NCBI RefSeq assembly: GCF_910591885.1
Contig: NC_063279.1
Span: forward strand, 11,842,001 to 11,906,000
Source: Bombus terrestris
Taxonomy: Eukaryota > Arthropoda > Insecta > Hymenoptera > Apidae
Length of the DNA: 64,000 nucleotides
Direction of reading: 5' to 3'
Below, in pieces: positions 47,601-58,300 of this stretch. Both the position numbers and the translations under genes were made by a program. Numbering within the stretch: the first letter of the stretch is position 1; every line of letters begins with the position of its first letter. The notes below the pieces were generated by a model. The model was not told the DNA's origin, searched no databases, and saw nothing but the letters and a program-made list of their open reading frames with translations.

Positions 47601-50600
47601 CGAGCGGTAGGGCTTGATTTATAGTTGCGAAATAGGGCGTCGGTTATATAAAATATTCGCAAACTTTCAAATCGATATGCTGCGGAAAAATGATTAACTC
47701 AAAAATCTTTAGATTGTAATCTCATCTCTGTACAATATTACAATATTATTTCAATACATTTTCTTACAATTCTATCAAATATATAAAAGAAAATGTTCGA
47801 AAGAAATCTATCGATTATATGTGTAAGAACTACCATATCTTCGATGGTAGATATTCCAGCTACAGTTAAACGAAATTCAATTTCAATATTTTCGATAATG
47901 ATCTAATTCTAATCTTAATTCTTACTAATTCTAACATAGCAAAAATTAAAGAACGCGGGACTATGCTTTGGCAAACTGCGGAATGTGACGAAGATCGTGA
48001 TAAGAAGATATCGCCCATTGATCAGCAGGCTGGTGGTACGAGTTTGAGTCAAAGTATAAGAAGCTTGACGGTGGTTGGAGTTAGACAGATGGTATTTTAC
48101 GCCTCCACGTAGCTTCCACACGTGCCTAGCGACCGGCAGCCGGGTCCACGATATAGGCATGTTAAGGTTGCTCGAGGTGGAGGTTGGAGGTTGGAGGTTA
48201 GCAGAGGTGGAAGGGTGGCTTGTCGTCGGGTAGGCTACTCGCTGCAGTGGGGAGTGGTCTGCCGCGACTAGGGGCGCAAGAGGCGCCAGTCGGTGGATAT
48301 TGAGCGACGCCCGGCGTCGTGGCGCACTGTGCGGATCAGTTGCCCTCCAGCCACCGCCCCAGATACGAGTTCAGCCACTTCCGGCCTTTCTCCTTGCTCG
48401 TTGGACGTGTCCTCTCGCCGACTCTTCTGCGCTCCCTTTTTTCATTCTCATAGCCGTTTTCGCCAAGCTCTTTAATTTCGCTAAATACGGACCACGATTC
48501 GCGGGCAGCAGCGAGTAAACAAACGCTAGAAATATGCTGATCGGTCTTGTGCGCGATTCAGTGCTGCAGTGCTTCTGTCATAGCTGCAAAGCACCTTTGG
48601 GCATCGTAGGTGAGTTCTCCATTTGATAAAAATTTTAATCTTTGCTAGGAAGAAAGATGTGCAACCGATCTTCGTATTTTTTCTTTTATTTTTTTATCTT
48701 TTCGTTTCTATGGTAATTTATTTGCGGGCTATGCAGAGAACTAGTAGGGGAGGAGGAGTCGATATCGCGGTGAATGACTCCTACGATCGAAGTGATCCGC
48801 TAAATTCGTGACCAGACATTTCTTTTAATCTAATTTTATATGGTATCGTTGCATGCAGTTTTACGTGGAATTTTTTCACCTTTATTCATTGTCGCTACTT
48901 ACTACCTTTGATATCGCGATCGTTAAATCAATTCTGTAACAACTCCTTGTTTATTTTATTCGTCTTACCTGCTCTGTTTTTTTCAATTCAAAAAATGTAA
49001 ATTATCAATAACTCTTTTTGCTCTTGACAAGGTTCGAATACGTTATGTTTAAATAACTTCGAGGCACAGAGAAACGTGACAATTTCCTCCTCGAACTTTC
49101 CTGAAACGTTCTCCTTTTAAATACATATTTTTTGAACTTGATGGTCGGTGTATTTTTACCGCAGTCTACGGTGGTCGATATCACGTTGGTATCGTATTAT
49201 CTTAGGTACCTGCAGTTCGATCAATTTCTCTACCCTCTACCAATTGGTACTCGTAGTGTATTCGTGTATCATCGATATTACTATCCACATCAAAAGTTTA
49301 TTACACCGGTAGTATCATTATTCTCCATTTATTTTTTATATAACTCGATATTACATAATTTAGTGTGTTAATATTATTTTTATTTTATTATTTTCAAAGT
49401 TTGGCATATACTTTAACACAATAATCATGGTAATTTGATCGGATCGATATTTTCTATCTTAAATCTTGACTTATGTTGAGCTTGTGCAGATACCTATACA
49501 GATTTAAGAAATAATCGGTATGAATGTGCTCCATGAGAGGAAAGCTTCCACAAAATTCGCTACGATCGGGGTGCGGCCCAAGATGGCCACCCTTGGCTTT
49601 GTTGACCTTTGTTAACCGATAGGAGACGGTTGCATCGATTTCCCGTTAATTAAAACACGATTCCTATTTCCCTGGTCCCTACGGTAATACGACACTCATT
49701 GATTCTCAATTTTCGAAGCGGGAGGCAGAAGGGGCAATGCGCCCTTCAAGAAGCCCAGCGGCAAAGGAAAACCGCGAACCAAGCAACCGAAGAAAGTAAA
49801 GTTCATCAGTGAGTATATGTCGTTTTTTAATTAACGAGTCTTGCCGTCGATCCATTAACTTTCGAATTGCACCAGTACCTACGTAATCGAAAGCTTAATC
49901 GCGTTTGAATTAAGTTTAATTAACAGCGCTTGACTTTTACTCAAGAACCGCATAAAGTTGATGATGTAGAAAGAAGAATCACAGACCAAAGTAGAAAGCT
50001 TTATCGTTTAACGATATATCGTTGTTATTTTATATGTTATTGCTTGCTAGACGGTATTTTATCGATTGAAAATTGCACAACCTTTTGATCGATTTTCCGT
50101 GCAAATTGCGCTCGCTGCAAAGTGCAACGAACTCGACTCGTACAGTCGCCAATATGTCGCCGGTGAATTATAAATCGAAGGCGGCGAATGTCGGAGAACG
50201 CTCCGTTGCGGTGTACGGTAGGGTGGCCGCTGAAAGGTGCGTGTGCCGACGCTAGACGTCGCGGCGCCTAGAGACAATCGTCTCGTGGGCTGATCGATCC
50301 TTCCTTCTTGTGGTCTGAGTCATACTTCCGTAACTCGTGTACTTCGAAGCGAACCCGAGATGAATGGGATCGAGAAATCTTCCGCCAAAGTGGATTGTGT
50401 CTCGCCGGCCTGAGGGACTGGATGTTTTTAATTGCACCTTGCTCGATGGGGGACGCGTAAAATAATTAATGAATCATGAAGGTTTACTACCCCGTCGTTA
50501 TGCGTATGTAGATTTTTGCTACGTTACGAGTAGCGATAATTAATTTGTTTTGCACTTACGCAATTGGTTGATTTAATGAAAATTAATTCTTCAATTATGT

Positions 50601-52460
50601 TAACATTTGAATAATTGTTTTTAATTTGTAAAATTGTACTCAAGTTAGTATGTTTAATATATTGAAGCAAATATTATTAATAATTCTGAATAATTCCAAG
50701 GATTTGAAATTAACAATATATTTACCGATACATTTTGCTTATTAACGCGTTTATAGCAACTGAAATTCGATGCCAAGAGAAGTCCAAAGGTGGATTGTGC
50801 TATGAGGTAATCTTAGCAGAGCCAACAGTACAGAAGAGAGCACCGTCACCCCCACAGACAAGTCCGACTCAACAAGTCGCTATTGAAGACAAGCTTCGAG
50901 CAGCAGAGGAAAGAAGACTTTCTTTGGAAGCTCATAAACTTGCTGCTCTTGCTGCTAAGCTTAGCAAAATTGAAGAGGCAGCTCGCAAGAAAGATGAACT
51001 TAGCGCTGCTTTCATTGCTGCGACGCGTGAATCTTTAGATGCTAAGATGAATAATACAGAAGAGAAGCGAGAGGCGCACATTGCGGAACTGAAAAACAAG
51101 TTGAAAGAGCACGTTAGTTGAGATCTTCCTTTATTTGCATATATTCATCGCATAAATGTTATCATGTTTTTTCTATTTTTGATTATAGTTAGAAAGTGTA
51201 GAGAAAACTCGCTTGAGTCTTGAACAGCAGACTCAGGAGGTTCGTTGTGCCGTCGAAGAAAAGCTGAAAACTGCCGCCGCTCAACGGGACGAGAATATTA
51301 AGAGGATGCTGGATCGTCTAAAAGAACATGTCAGTCTTCGATATTATTGATTAGTAAAATAAAATATCCTTTTATATATTATTTAATCTCATTTTTTGAT
51401 TATTAGGAGGAGCAAGTTGCCCGCGTACGCCAAGGACTAACCGAGCGTGTGCAACAACTTGAATCTCAGATTCAAGGCAAGTTAGATCAAGCTCACGAAC
51501 GCCGTCAGAATATCGAACGCGAACAGAAAGAGAAGCTGCGCATTCATGTAAGTCGTATGCATTATTCATTAACTTAGACTTTGGTATTAGTTTTATGGGT
51601 TTTCTATTAGATTGTTTTGGCAACTACCAGGAAGGATTTCTAGCTTCTGTAGAAGTAACACCTGTTTTGGTCAAGTTTTGAAAACACGAGTACACGGGAA
51701 TGTAGTTTTCCAAACTTGGTTGTTTTCTTAGTGGAAATCCTTTCTTACACACTGTCGACAATGTTACCCAATAAGGGAATTTGAAATGGTCGTTTAGAAC
51801 ACTGTGAAGATAGCAAAAGTGCGCCAGATGGCGGATGAGTGCGCCACGAGAGAACTTCTGGTGAAAAAGTTCGAATTTGACAAGAGAGTTTCTACTGCGG
51901 AGCAGAACCGACAGCGAGAGATTCAACGTCGTGTGCAGGCTATTCGCCAGCATGTAATTTCGCCCTCTTTTTGTTGATTCAATATTCTTATTGTCTCTCA
52001 CCTCCTACCATCATGAGATATTGGCTTATATTATACCCGTTTTGTTGATTGAGTTTCAGTAGAAATTTTATGAACTTCAGTAGCATACGGTTATCATTAG
52101 AACGTTTAATGAATTTTAATCGTGCTTTGTCATATTATGTTGCAGAAAATATTCCTCATAGGAATTCAGTTATATTATGTATAATTATATATCTAATTTT
52201 TTATCATTTTCTTTTCAGCATGATCCTGCATTTATGAGCTACTATACCTGATGGATGTTAGCTTAATATCACCTCTAGCATGAAACACATAAACATTATT
52301 ATTTTAGAATAGTTGAATCTCGTAAACTTACGCTTAAAATATCATTCTTATTTTTCTTGTTCTAAAGGAGAGGCGCGCCGAGATGGTAAGACAGAATAAG
52401 GCAGCTCTGTCCGAGCAATCTGTCCTGCCCGCTGAAAAGGAAACTGCCAGTTCTGGGTAA
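44619..52460 (+). CDS. stai: Stathmin, microtubule-destabilising phosphoprotein
   Basis: Stathmins sequester tubulin dimers and promote microtubule disassembly. The simplest isoform joins 44619-44655, 50757-51112, 51189-51329, 51407-51547, 51798-51953 and 52368-52460: 307 residues. The start MATATESPVNNE leads into TEIRCQEKSKGGLCYEVILA, which matches the stathmin capping segment, then PSPPQTSP with proline-directed serines, then a long coiled coil beginning IEDKLRAAEERRLSLEAHKL. The successive coiled-coil exons each end in a His codon in phase 0. Vertebrate stathmin-1 is about 149 residues, so this insect form has extra tubulin-binding-type coiled coil. An alternative first exon, a cassette exon and an alternative last exon are listed separately; all share phase 1 or phase 0 boundaries that permit splicing. 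Confidence 0.95.
44656..48239. other. Stathmin intron, no gene seen
   Basis: Largely AT-rich intronic sequence. Exceptions are a GC-rich island at 45196-45378 and mixed-composition DNA at 46080-46330 and 46700-47640, none with a recognisable product. No tRNA or repeat family was identified. Confidence 0.5.
48240..48533 (+). promoter_or_regulatory. Alternative stathmin promoter / 5' UTR
   Basis: A sharply GC-rich stretch (CGACGCCCGGCGTCG palindrome at about 48303-48317) directly upstream of the alternative start exon at 48534. Position and composition suggest a separate promoter for the membrane-type isoform; this is inference. Overlapping short frames here have no recognisable product. Confidence 0.5.
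48534..48609 (+). CDS. stai: Alternative first coding exon of stathmin, cysteine-rich
   Basis: ATG followed by 25 codons ends in phase 1 at a good donor (G|GTGAGT), the same phase as the ordinary first exon. The peptide is hydrophobic then cysteine-rich: LIGLVRDSVLQCFCHSC. The vertebrate relatives SCG10 and SCLIP have a comparable N-terminus with paired palmitoylated cysteines (CSCF) that target Golgi and vesicle membranes. By analogy, C13, C15 and C18 here could anchor this isoform to membranes. Joined directly to 50757 it would give a 320-residue protein. Confidence 0.75.
49719..49808 (+). CDS. stai: Basic cassette exon of stathmin
   Basis: A 90-base open segment bounded by an acceptor (TTTTCGAAG) and a donor (ATCA|GTGAGT), with phase 1 at both ends, so inclusion or skipping keeps the frame. 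It encodes GRRGNAPFKKPSGKGKPR followed by TKQPKKVKFI, with about eleven Lys/Arg in 30 residues. The phase match to the exons on both sides argues against chance. Expression was not verified. Confidence 0.7.
49809..50756. other. Stathmin intron
   Basis: Between the cassette exon and the first shared exon. A GC-richer patch at 50090-50440 has short frames on both strands but no recognisable domain. The rest is AT-rich and ends at the acceptor TTTATAG before 50757. Confidence 0.6.
52219..52251 (+). CDS. stai: Alternative short last exon of stathmin
   Basis: After the acceptor TTTTCTTTTCAG, ten codons HDPAFMSYYT precede a TGA in phase 0, the phase left by the exon ending at 51953. Using it would replace the 30-residue C-terminus encoded at 52368-52457 and give a 287-residue isoform. 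The strong polypyrimidine tract and in-phase early stop support a real alternative end, but it is short and could be fortuitous. Confidence 0.6.
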   Translation, partial: HDPAFMSYYT

Positions 52461-54540
52461 ACATAACGTCATTCTTGATCGCTATCCTCGTTAAAATACC
52501 TTTTCATCGTTATAAAATTGGGGAAAGAGGAGAGCGGGACTTGACTACCGCTTGCAGAGTCACTCGCTGAATAGATCGTCGGAGTTACGTGTTTGAATTT
52601 TGAAATAAACTAAAACTAAGGAGTTGCACTCGCTGTGCTTTACGAGACTCCATTACGCTTGGTGCCATTTTCGTTCGCTGGAAGAAAATTAAGGAACTTA
52701 ATGCAAGCGATTTAATCGTAGTTGGAGAGATTTGCAATTTTAACGGCTTTATTTTATTACAGTTAGATAAAGCATTCAAAATGATTCAAAGAAACGTTTA
52801 TATTATGGAGAATTAACTGGTTATTTTTCTCCCAATTACTACTCGTGCAAAGAATATCACTGTCTTTATCTAACTACACTCATTTCTTTTTTTTTTAATG
52901 TACACGAATACATAGACGTAAGCCCTAACCTTAACCTAATCCTAACCTCGGTTGAAAGATAGGACATGTAAAATATTTTCAGTTATAATGTGCCTACCAC
53001 TTACACGATTGTGGATCTTCTAGAAGGTGGCATTAAAAATATCTTATATGTTTATGATCAATTGTGTATGTTGGAGTCTAATATTTTACAACTTTTATAA
53101 TGCTTGTTTCAGTACATTTCCTTCTTTTGATACTACAATGTTGTTATTTCATTAATTACCCCGTTAATAAAATATTCTGTTTAAATTTGAAATCAAAAAA
53201 GGTCATAGCGATTATCGGAGTCAAACGTTAAAAAATTTATTCTCCTGATAAAGACTCTTTTTATCCTTCATTTTTTTCTTACATAGTTTTTGGTTTGTGC
53301 TTTTGTTCGTTAAAAAGTTTGCTTTTATTCGTAGATTAATCATAGAATACTACCGCTACAATTAGATCGTAAGTGGTAATTGCGACCATATGTGTGTACA
53401 GTACAGTACATATATGATAAGTATATGTGTATGGTTCGTGCCGACATGTAAGCACACTTATAATATATATAATAGTGCTTTATACTAGGCTTGAAAACTT
53501 TAAAACCATTTTGTACTCGATCATTGTAATATTACTGCGCTAACAGAACAACATTTACGAAATATGTAGTCTAATTGAATATGATAATATGATGCTTCTG
53601 TGATGACTTAATTATTTGTCAAAATGTGTAGTCTTTAAGTGAGAGTGTGAGAGAGAGAAAGGAGGAGCAAAAGACATTTGATTCCTCTATACTCGTATGG
53701 ATACCGTGGCTTAGGGGCCTTAATTTCGTTCGCATTATATATCATCGCTGGAAGTATTTAAAAATATAACAAAATCCGTATCAGGGCAAAGTTTTTACAG
53801 AAATTTTCCTTCGCGTAATGAAATAGTCAGCTGATGGTTCCTCGATCTTCTTAAATACTCGTATATATATATATAATGGGGATACCACAAACGGAAGGAA
53901 ACTTTTAGCTTTGGTCACGGTATCGTCACAAAATAAAAGGAGTAAAAAGAAAATATGTCGCAGTGATATTGCAACCGATATCCTACGGTCTTAGATATTG
54001 ATACTACACAAAAAATTTTTACAAAGGGCTATTGCAGAAATGTTAACGCGAGAAAAATAAATTAATTAAAAAACAGAGATTGAAAGGAAAAAAGAAGCAT
54101 TAGAACTTTTACGTCGACGAATATATAACTGTAACCTACATTGCTGAGTGTTGCGGTTAATTCGGCACGTGTTGCAATGTCAAGAAAAAGACGAAAAGTT
54201 TTGATTTTTCTTGTGGTTATGACACGTGTCGAATAACGTCTATTTTTGCATAATTGTTGTGATCTTTTGCAAAATGTATTTCGTATAATTATTATATAGA
54301 TGCCCGACGTATGTATGTTATGATTGTCTTTTTCGATCTACGTTATATATAAATATTATAGATTTCTACGCGATGGTATATATATATATATATATATTAT
54401 ATATGGTATATATATATATACGGTTACGATATGTACGTATGGTTTCTTGTGAGCTTTGGTAATTGTCTTATAGTGGTGCGAAGAAGCAAATCAATTCTTG
54501 CAAAACCATTATTGCAAAATAAATTTTTATTGGATTAAAC
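52461..54540 (+). other. Stathmin 3' untranslated region
   Basis: About 2 kb of AT-rich DNA without exons follows the long-form stop. AATAAA occurs several times, for example near 53165 and in GCAAAATAAATTTTTATT near 54516-54533, and the last could mark the transcript end. Pure TA runs lie at about 54375-54420. A degenerate CCTAA cluster occurs near 52921. Confidence 0.55.
54375..54420. repeat. (TA)n microsatellite
   Basis: Two TA runs separated by TATATGG near the presumed 3' end of stathmin. Confidence 0.9.
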
Positions 54541-55117
54541 AATATATCGCGAGAAACCAATTTCTTAACGATATATTGATTGCCTTCGATATTTGTTCGG
54601 ATAAATTTTTAGTTCGGATAAATGTGTTCGTGAAAGAGAACCTGATTGTGTGAAGTAAACGGACATACCTACACGCACTTACGTTTGTTTGTTTTTATTA
54701 CAAGTTCCCTTTGAGTGTTCCTCTTTGATATATAGCATAAATTAGAATATTTTCATTTTATAAAATGTTAGTTATTTTAACTTAAATTAAAAAATTTTTT
54801 TATAGCACATAGATCTTGGCGCCGTGACTTTATAGCTCATGATTTAGATATAACCGACTATCGATAAAACAGATTATTTCAAAATCTTGCCAGTGCCGCT
54901 TAATTTGTAATGAATCACAAGGCCCCGCTTATTGTGAAAAAAATATATGACATTCTTATAATAATAATGTTGCTTCTTATATTAATATTAAGTGTTAGCA
55001 AGTTTAGTATAAGATATTGCACGTAACAAATTGCTTACAATTTTTTCATAGCTTTATAATTTTAAAATTAAATGTTCCAAATATAAGGAAAGCAAGGATA
55101 CGTCACCAAGATCTACG

Positions 55118-55125
55118 TGACGTCA
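55118..55125. promoter_or_regulatory. Perfect CRE palindrome TGACGTCA
   Basis: A full cAMP-response-element consensus lies in a GC-richer island (55090-55480) upstream of a possible first exon. Binding by CREB/ATF factors is inferred from the motif alone. Confidence 0.5.
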
Positions 55126-55281
55126 TAGGCTGTCGAATGGCCGAAAGCCAAAGGCTAAACGAAACGTCGAGACAGGCTTTATAGCTGAGTAGGTAGAGGG
55201 CAAATGGCTGCCGTGTGGGTGAATAATAATGCGTAGCCAGTGTAAGACAAGTGATAAAAATCGTGATAAAGTGCGTGTACG

Positions 55282-55356
55282 ATGTTACTGAAGGGCCGAT
55301 TATCGGAGAAGAAGAACCGGAGGCATCATGGGAAAAACACCAAAGCCACAGCCGGT
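55282..55356 (+). CDS. Possible first coding exon of an unidentified downstream gene
   Basis: ATG at 55282 opens a frame MLLKGRLSEKKNRRHHGKNT running to a consensus donor (GCCG|GTAAGT). An alternative ATG at 55328 gives MGKTPKPQP ending at the same donor in phase 0. The island also holds a CRE and lies downstream of the stathmin 3' end, as expected for a new promoter. The following 8.6 kb in this window would then be its first intron. I do not recognise the protein, and the exon could be non-coding. Confidence 0.35.
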
Positions 55357-58300
55357 AAGTGGATAGATTGGTATACCAGGAAATTTGCGAAATGGTTCGC
55401 CTGCCAGTCGACGAGATAGCCCTGCTGCGTTCTCGGTCCCTCTAATCGTTTTCCATGGTATCAACACAACATGGCCGACCATGTGAAGATTAATTACGTG
55501 ATATTAACTTACATCTAGTGAATAAATATAAGAGAAATTTCCAACAAAAGTGTATTCAATGTAAATGATACTTCTATTTGCGTGTCAAAAATTCATAGAA
55601 GCATAAATGTTTGAAGCATAAAATGTCAAGATAAATATGTATTTAAAAAATATGTATTTTTTGGAGTAAAAAAATATCTTTCGTATTATGTTTACGAAAT
55701 TTAATCATAGAATACGTGATTGGAATGTGTCAGTTTCAAGGTTATGCATAAAAGCGTGCACACTTTAAGAATTGTGTATTTGTAGTTTACTACACTAAGA
55801 TGGCGGCTAATTTGTTGAAGTAATAATCATTAAGTTAAATAGTAATCGCGATTAAGATAGGATGTTGTGGTTTTATACATTATTTCCAAGGATAATACAT
55901 GCTACAAAGCAGCTAGTGAGGTTATGCTGTTTTCAATATGGATGCCTCACACGCTTGCATGTATAAATGCATTTCGTTTTGGTGTGTGTTAGTAAACATG
56001 ATTCACTGTTGCTTCTGTTACTTCAGTTATTTCCCTAATACTCGACCTTGGTATGAATTAAATAATGGGATGGGATAGTAACATCATTTGGTTTCAAATT
56101 CAAGTGAATTTGAGAATGAGGAGCGAATGTTGACTATACATCGAATGTGTATACGATTATTATCAATGGATCTGAACTTCGTCTCTTGCATTGACATGTA
56201 TTGTTATTAACGATGAAATATCGTCGTTATCGTTTAACAATAGTTGTTTTCTTCACTCGAATGAAACACCATATCTTCGTAGAATATTATCACGTTAGAG
56301 TTTGTCAGACATTGGCCTTTTTACACATTAACTGCGTAGTTATTAATTTTACAAGTAATTACATTTTTCCTGTACAAAACGAATTGTATATGTTACGTTC
56401 TTATTTCTAGGTAAACAAGCTTCCAAGAATGTTAGTCATTTACACAACAGTATTCGTTAATTAATATTTAATTGCGTGGATTTACTAGAAAGAGTGCACC
56501 ATATAACTATTATTATATATGATATGTATATATATGTAGATCCACAACATTAATCGTTAGACGTTATCCACGCCAGTACATATATATGTATGTATGTATA
56601 ACCTGTCTCGCACAATATGCATTACTAATATGTACGCATTAATGACATAGTCTCGTTTTGCTTTAATCTCATACAATATTATTATGCGTTCGACCAAAAG
56701 TTGCTTTCACTTTCCTTGAAAATATATCATATTTTCGTGTTCGCCACTACATATACCGGTAATAGTATTCTAAAAATAGTATGTATGTAGTTTGTGTATT
56801 ACGACTAAACACTTTTAACATGGATAATTTTACGAGATATTTATAGATTTAATTGAGCGGAATCCTCGATCATAAAATTATTTCAAACTATTCCGAACGT
56901 GATCCCAGTTCGTTTCGCGCATGTCACACGGAAAGTGCGTGTTAGTGAAACCGTGAAAATGCATTCTTAGCATGCTGTGATAAGAATAGAGCAAGGAAGA
57001 TAGAGTAAGATAACAAATAGAGGAGAGGTACGTACACGTTCGTACGTAATCGGCGCACTTATGTGAACAAGTGTGTGCATGCATACCGTCACTATGCCAT
57101 ATGGAAACATACATCCAATAGTCTCACACAAGGATAATTGTATAAGTGCACGTGTTACCATGACGATAAAGACGCGGATCGATGTTTTTAACCCGGCGGA
57201 ACGCATCAAGTTGATTTCGCGTCCGATACCTTGCGATATTTCTGTCTTCGTATTGCGCTTTTCCGTTCCATACCGTATCGTATACCTACAACTTGATCGA
57301 TCGAGTTTAAGGCATGCGGTTTTTACAACGTGTGAATTGGAAAGTTTGCGAGATCCTTCCAAGTTTGTCGATACCACGAACATCAAATTGTCGTTCATTT
57401 TGGAACGATCACTTAATTTCTATTTTATATTGAAATCGATTTTTTTTATTAATTACGTTAACCCTTTACGTGCTGAAAATTTTATGATTCAAATCCCATA
57501 TAAATTTATTCCTATCCTTGATATAAATAACCAGCACAATACCAGAAGAAATAATGAATTTGTTATTCCCCTTTTTTATGAATTACATAATTTTTTCTTT
57601 TTAACAGTTATTGTACAACACCAAAGAAATGCAAGAAACGAAAGAACGTCTTTAAATTTAGCGAGAATAAAAGACCGTTCATATAGAACTCGGCCCGTGA
57701 TAAGACTTCTAATTGTTATTCGCATTCGTTAACGACACTCGATGGGCCACATGACCTGACGTTTTTTAAAATACATATGTCTTCCTTTTCAGTAATTACA
57801 ATCGTCTGTTTATTCTTCTGAATGTAGGTTATTATCTAGTTCGGTTTACTCCGAAAGTTTCAGATCTTCGCGAGCAAGATAACAATTTCAATGATTGTCT
57901 GCAATATCTAGAAATATATTTAACCAGATATCGTGTCCTTGAAAGTCTCTTAATTTTTTGATAATACCAGTTAATGATGATGGTTTATTCGTTGAAATCT
58001 CCTGGTCATTGACCAACTTCATGGTCTAGTTGTAGCATTTATTCGTCTTCCTTTCCTTTTTATTCCGATATGATAGTGATACCGCGATATCAGCTTTATG
58101 TAGTTATATAAACTTTGTCCATCGTAAAATCTGTACCTCGCAATAGTCAAATATACGCCGCTGTAGTTGTTCACGTATCCTCGACAGGTATTTTTCGAAT
58201 CGGATAACGGTATCCATGTGGCCAAATGAAGTAAAACTAGTTTTCTCTGTCTATGAGTTTTACGGTGTATTTACCGATAAAAAACTCATTTTCACCGACT

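Noticed and set aside
57073..57732. 219-codon plus-strand frame
   Set aside because: The longest in the right-hand region, but overlapped by a 143-codon minus-strand frame, without domain, signal peptide or splice context.
57458..57740. Possible TTAA-type transposon beginning TTAACCCTTTACGTGCTG
   Set aside because: The start resembles TTAA-class element ends, but no inverted complement of it was found downstream, so no element boundary can be defended.
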